From: Varroa destructor
Lineage: Eukaryota > Arthropoda > Arachnida > Mesostigmata > Varroidae
Direction of reading: 5' to 3'
Assembly (NCBI RefSeq): GCF_002443255.2
Contig: NW_019211454.1
Coordinates: 447,936 to 511,935 of the forward strand
Length of the DNA: 64,000 nt
The notes under the pieces are model-generated. The model worked only from the letters and a program-made list of their open reading frames with translations. It had not been told where the DNA came from and searched no databases. This document shows, in pieces, positions 60,085 to 64,000 of this stretch. Every line of letters begins with the position of its first letter. Position 1 is the stretch's first letter. A program made the translations under genes and the position numbers.

Positions 60085-62260
60085 CCTGTTGGTGGTAATG
60101 AGAGCTAGTCTAGACTATGGGTCACCCTACTCATTTCGATCGATGCACCTATAAGTCAAAAATTTAACCACGGACTCGAGTAGCTGTTTGTCGCGGCATA
60201 TAGCCAACCCAAATGCATCATCTCCTGTAACATCCCCTATATTTAAGATAGCAGAAATACGCTTCGTTGAGCTCCATCGAGAAAAAAAAATCTTCATTTA
60301 ACAAGGATACTGCACCATATTGTCTTAACCGCACAGAAACGTTCATTCACAGAAAAGGCCGCTCAGTATTCCTCACAACACCGTATATAGTAGTCGTCCA
60401 GTAGCCGCGTGCCTGACTAGCAAACTCAGCTGGTCAGGCTACATATAGCAGCAACCAGTAGGTCCAAGAGCGTTTAAGTGGTTAGGTATTAATAAGATTA
60501 GTTCCTGTATCTGGAGCTATATTTTTTCAATAATTACCAACAGTTATTGATCGCCTTAACGAAAAGATCTATTCGGGTAGTTTGGGTTCTTTGATTTGTG
60601 CTGGTAGATAGCAATGGAACACACAGAAACTTTGGGAACTCATGGGTGAGAATTCCTAAAATTTATGAAAGTTGTTTAATTTTGTAAATCGAACTTGTGA
60701 GCCGAACATAAAGTAAAGCAGCAAAGTAGGCATAACACTTTGACCACAGTTCGAAGCCCATCTTTATGTAGCGTTTATCATCACTTAAATGGCCACCACA
60801 GTTTAGACTTGGGTTTCTTTCATCAATCAGTTGCTGTACTGGAGTCAGCCATAACATAATTATGATTATTTTGCTCAAGTAGCCCTACAAGCAAAGATAT
60901 CACTTTTCCAATCAAAAATAAAAAGAGCAGCTTCTGTTGGCAAATGTAATTTTCTTACGTATTATACCTCCATGCTCGATAGATTGATATTCGTAATAGT
61001 TATAATGGTGAAATTTAGCTAATAGCTTGTAACATTCCTACACGACCACCAAAAAATATGCAACCTGTTTAAACTCTTGGAATTTACACAGTCGTGCTTA
61101 AATACCTTGAAGGGACTCATTCATTTTGCGTGTGAGCTTTACATATACAGTCATTTAGATCTTATAACTGGCGTTTTCTCTGTCTCTCATATTGAACAAA
61201 AAACTACGTTGGAAGTAAGGCACCATACACAGTTTAATTACTATGTCTTTGAAAAGTGCTAGGTTTTATTAAATTTGATATCGAAACTTTCTTTATTTCA
61301 CAGAAAGCGGTAAATATGTGTAAGAGTTGCTCATAAAAAATTCAGATAATAAGCTAGCAATGAGAAAGAAAGCGAAATCTGTTTTGTCTCTTTGAACTTG
61401 TCTACGATTTGTTAACAACCTGGTTGTTTGGAGTGTACAGGAGAGACCGTTTTTTTTCCACATTTACAAATCAATCGGCGCCCGATAATGAACTCGCCTG
61501 ATCTATTCGCCACTCCAGATAATAACGTACAGAGGAGAGTCGACGGACCACTGCAATTGACATCCTTCAAGGCGGATTCGTATAAAAAGAGCAAACGTTT
61601 CTGTCAGGGCTGCGGCAGCATTCAGGTATATCTGATACATGAAATTGATAATACTAAAAGGCTGATGTAGAAGATCGGAAGCTGATTCTTTTTATTTCGC
61701 AGTTAGACACCATTTCAACAAAATGCGGCGTTCAGGAAGAAAGCGTGAGGAAACCCCTCTGTTAAAAAAACGTGAGTTTCAGTTAGAGGAGGTTTGTGCT
61801 TTGCTAAAAGGGGCAGTCTTTCTTGACCAAAGCATACTGTATCGTTCTTCGCATGATATGAAACTGAATTTTGATCTTAACCAGTTATCCATCCTGTTTC
61901 GCCTGGACGATATACACCCTGTGAAGTTAAATCATTGGATTGTTAAATGTTTTGCTAGAGAAAAGTGATTAATACTTAATTAAACATAGACTAAATTGAG
62001 AAAATTTTTTCAAAAGGCAAATCTTATCAGATAGCTACGAAATAAGAAAATAAAAAAAATTTACTTTCACAGTAATGTTTGACTTCATAATACGACAATC
62101 ATAATGGATCCTGGAAAAAGTATACACTGTTTTTCTAGCTAGGTGTCGCATAGTCCGTGTATATCGGATTTATGAGTCGCGTTAATATGCACTATTGTTG
62201 GTATCATTTGAAAGCTCAGATTTATATCCATGGTCATGTTCATGTGTTATCAAGACATGG
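60085..62260. other. stretch without an established gene
   Basis: No transposon protein rec­ognised. It holds the tentative two-exon model at 61488-61970. Confidence 0.4.
61488..61970 (+). other. tentative gene with a 77-base intron
   Basis: ATG at 61488 opens 46 codons ending in a Phe-Cys-Gln-Gly-Cys-Gly cluster at a possible donor CATTCAG/GTATAT (61625/61626). A strong acceptor, CTTTTTATTTCGCAG, ends at 61702. Read in the continuing phase, the second exon gives 20 more codons with two cysteines before TAA at 61763-61765. Read in another frame, the same exon holds an ATG (61723) and 81 codons to TGA at about 61968, the longest open run nearby. The two readings exclude each other. A 77-base intron is a normal size for insects. 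No domain is recognised in either product. Confidence 0.2.
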
Positions 62261-62264
62261 CTTA

Positions 62265-63025
62265 ATGCTGCTTCTGTCGTTTTCGTGCAAGGAATTTCGA
62301 TGCGAAAGATGCTCCTCGCAGTGGTTGATCAAATAGGAAAAAAGTCATTGCATGATGGGTAACTAAACATTAATAAAAACTAAAGCAACTAAGCTCTTAC
62401 CACAGAAAATGCTCGTGCAACACGAATTGACGCAAAACAATTTACTTGACCGCATTTTCGTCTGCGAAACTCCACAGAAATATAACGAAGTCGAGCTATT
62501 TATGAAGTGATTGGTCACGAGTGGTAGAAAATTAATCGCACGCGACAGTGATGTGTGAGAAAGTCGCAGCCTGTGGCAAAGCCCGGATTAACACCAAAAA
62601 AGGTGATGCTAGACGTTCGATGGTATTGAAAAGGGACTGTGCATTATGGGCGCTATTGTCGCCTGCTAAAACGACTGATTCGAAGCTCTACTTTCAACAG
62701 GTACAGACAATACGCCATTGAAAAAGTCGACCGGAGTTAGTTAATAAAGGAAGCATCGTCTGCCACCATGAAAATGCCAGGCCAGATACATCTTTAGCTA
62801 TCCTGTAAAAATTGGGATTGGATAATAAATTTTAACACATTTTTGTAGCCCAGGTTTTGTACAATCAAATTGTCATCTGTTTTGGTCTCTGCGGAACTCC
62901 TGTGATGGTATCGATTTGGCTTTATTGTAAGAATGCAAAAATCACCACAATCCTTCACCTAGAAGCTACAAAAGTTCTATAGAGTTGATACTGTAATGTT
63001 AATAGAAAAACGGCAGAAAATCATC
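62265..63025 (+). pseudogene. mariner transposase remnant (copy B)
   Basis: R-N-F-D-A-K-D-A-P-R-S-G (62288-62323) marks the end of the DNA-binding part. L-L-D-R-I-F-V-C-E-T...N-E-V-E-L-F-M-K (62441-62506) leads to the first catalytic block, where T-S-G-R replaces T-G-D-E, so the Asp is lost. H-H-E-N-A-R-P (62764-62784) shows the second catalytic Asp changed to Glu. The block with the third acidic residue is too worn to read. K-L-Q-K-F-Y-R-V-D (about 62961-62989) and I-E-K-R-Q-K-I-I are near the C-terminal end. Stops and frameshifts are many. No terminal repeats were found. Copy A at 25110 shares several non-consensus residues with it. Confidence 0.76.
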
Positions 63026-64000
63026 AGTCACAGTAGCGTATCCTCAATTTAGTAATATTTTTTCGAGATAAAAATATCTTCAAGCCAACAGTAAAGTAAT
63101 GGTGTACCCTTTACGATGTAAACCTTCAGCAAGTCAGCCTAAGGAAATGCTTTACATTGAAAAATACGGATACTTTATCTCCTTAGTGATCTTTAAAATT
63201 CACCATTTCCGCTGCAATATAGAGCGCTACTACTGATCGTTCAGCAAGTTCGTTAACAACTTGAGCCCTGACCCTCGTTTTAATATCTGTTTCAACATCT
63301 ACAACTTTATAGCTCACCCTGTGTCCACTGTCACCTTTCGGTACTTGCATCGCCGTTACATGGCGTTATATAACAGCTATTTCTCCTAAATGCTAATAAA
63401 ATTTAACAAAAGGCAATTCGTTCTGGAATCGTTGCGTCGTATGTGATCTAGGGGTATACATGGACGTAAAGCATCTTAAATAATTTAGCGACTAGGTAAA
63501 GTATTGCTAGTTTTGATGTATACTAGTTATATTTATCAAATGTTTTATGGCCAGGAAACTTAAAAAGGAACATCTCACATACAATAGCTCCATTAATCTG
63601 AATCATTCATGATATGGATTTATCTCGTTGTGATTTTATTACGCGTTTTCTTACCTTCTAAGTCTTGGCTAGCTTTAGAAGGAAGCTTCGAAAGCTCATA
63701 AAAATAAATTTTTGCAAAATATATTTCTATTTTAAACAATCAAATAATATAAGCGCAGAGACACGTACAATCTGACTGAAACTACAAGGGGCTACTATCT
63801 TGAACCTTACGATAAAATTCATGCCTACATAACTAAGTGTAATATGCAAAATGTAGTGAACATGATCTGAAGACACTCGTATGAATAATTGAACAGTGTA
63901 ATAATATGTTTGTGGTGCCTGCCGCTTGGCAGACGCGCTCTGCTCCGCTCTAGAACGATCAATAAAGATGTCGCTTATTTATTGTGTAATGGGTCTATGT
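63026..64000. other. stretch without an identified gene
   Basis: Nothing recognised apart from a small hairpin, CTGCC-GCTT-GGCAG, at about 63920-63933. Confidence 0.45.

Noticed and set aside
1..64000. Bacterial genes, operons, CRISPR arrays or a phage.
   Set aside because: Coding density is very low, frames are short and broken, there are no regularly spaced repeats, and the recognised elements are eukaryotic.

Overview
This window looks like non-coding nuclear DNA from an invertebrate animal, most likely an arthropod. The sequence is AT-rich, stop codons are dense in all six frames, and there is no run of closely packed genes. The recognisable content is almost entirely old, broken transposable elements: Ty3/gypsy retrotransposons, LINEs of the R1/jockey type, mariner DNA transposons and a short tRNA-derived retroposon (SINE). 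R1-type LINEs, mariners and a short interstitial TTAGG-like motif at 10775-10798 together favour an arthropod. This is inference; no single-copy gene names the species.

Layout. 1-2 kb: a truncated SINE, a gypsy reverse transcriptase/RNase H remnant on the plus strand (about 847-1443) and a nearly full-length SINE. 2-25 kb: mostly unrecognised AT-rich DNA with two more SINEs (7.4 and 13.9 kb), TA microsatellites, a 38-bp and a 48-bp palindrome, and a few possible small multi-exon genes. 25-28 kb: a mariner on the plus strand, then an R1-like LINE reverse transcriptase on the minus strand. 31-36 kb: two SINEs in inverted orientation, a minus-strand LINE with gag-like and endonuclease traces, a 59-bp palindrome and another SINE. 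39.5-40.7 kb: weak remains of an IS630/Tc1/mariner-type element. 47-48.2 kb: a minus-strand gypsy pol remnant. 54.8-60.1 kb: three weaker LINE fragments and a 33-bp hairpin. 62.2-63.0 kb: a second mariner of the same lineage as the first.

The clearest unifying observation is the SINE. At least seven copies share a tRNA-like head (A box and B box), a common middle and a common 3' body; one ends in an A-rich tail. They occur in both orientations and look like a single family that LINE machinery probably moved. I do not recognise it as a named family.

No protein-coding host gene could be established. A few candidate small spliced genes (signal-peptide-like first exons followed by cysteine-containing exons with compatible phases) are listed at low confidence because by-eye exon chaining in 64 kb easily produces false positives. 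Every transposon reading frame seen is interrupted, and several have lost catalytic residues, so none appears able to move on its own.
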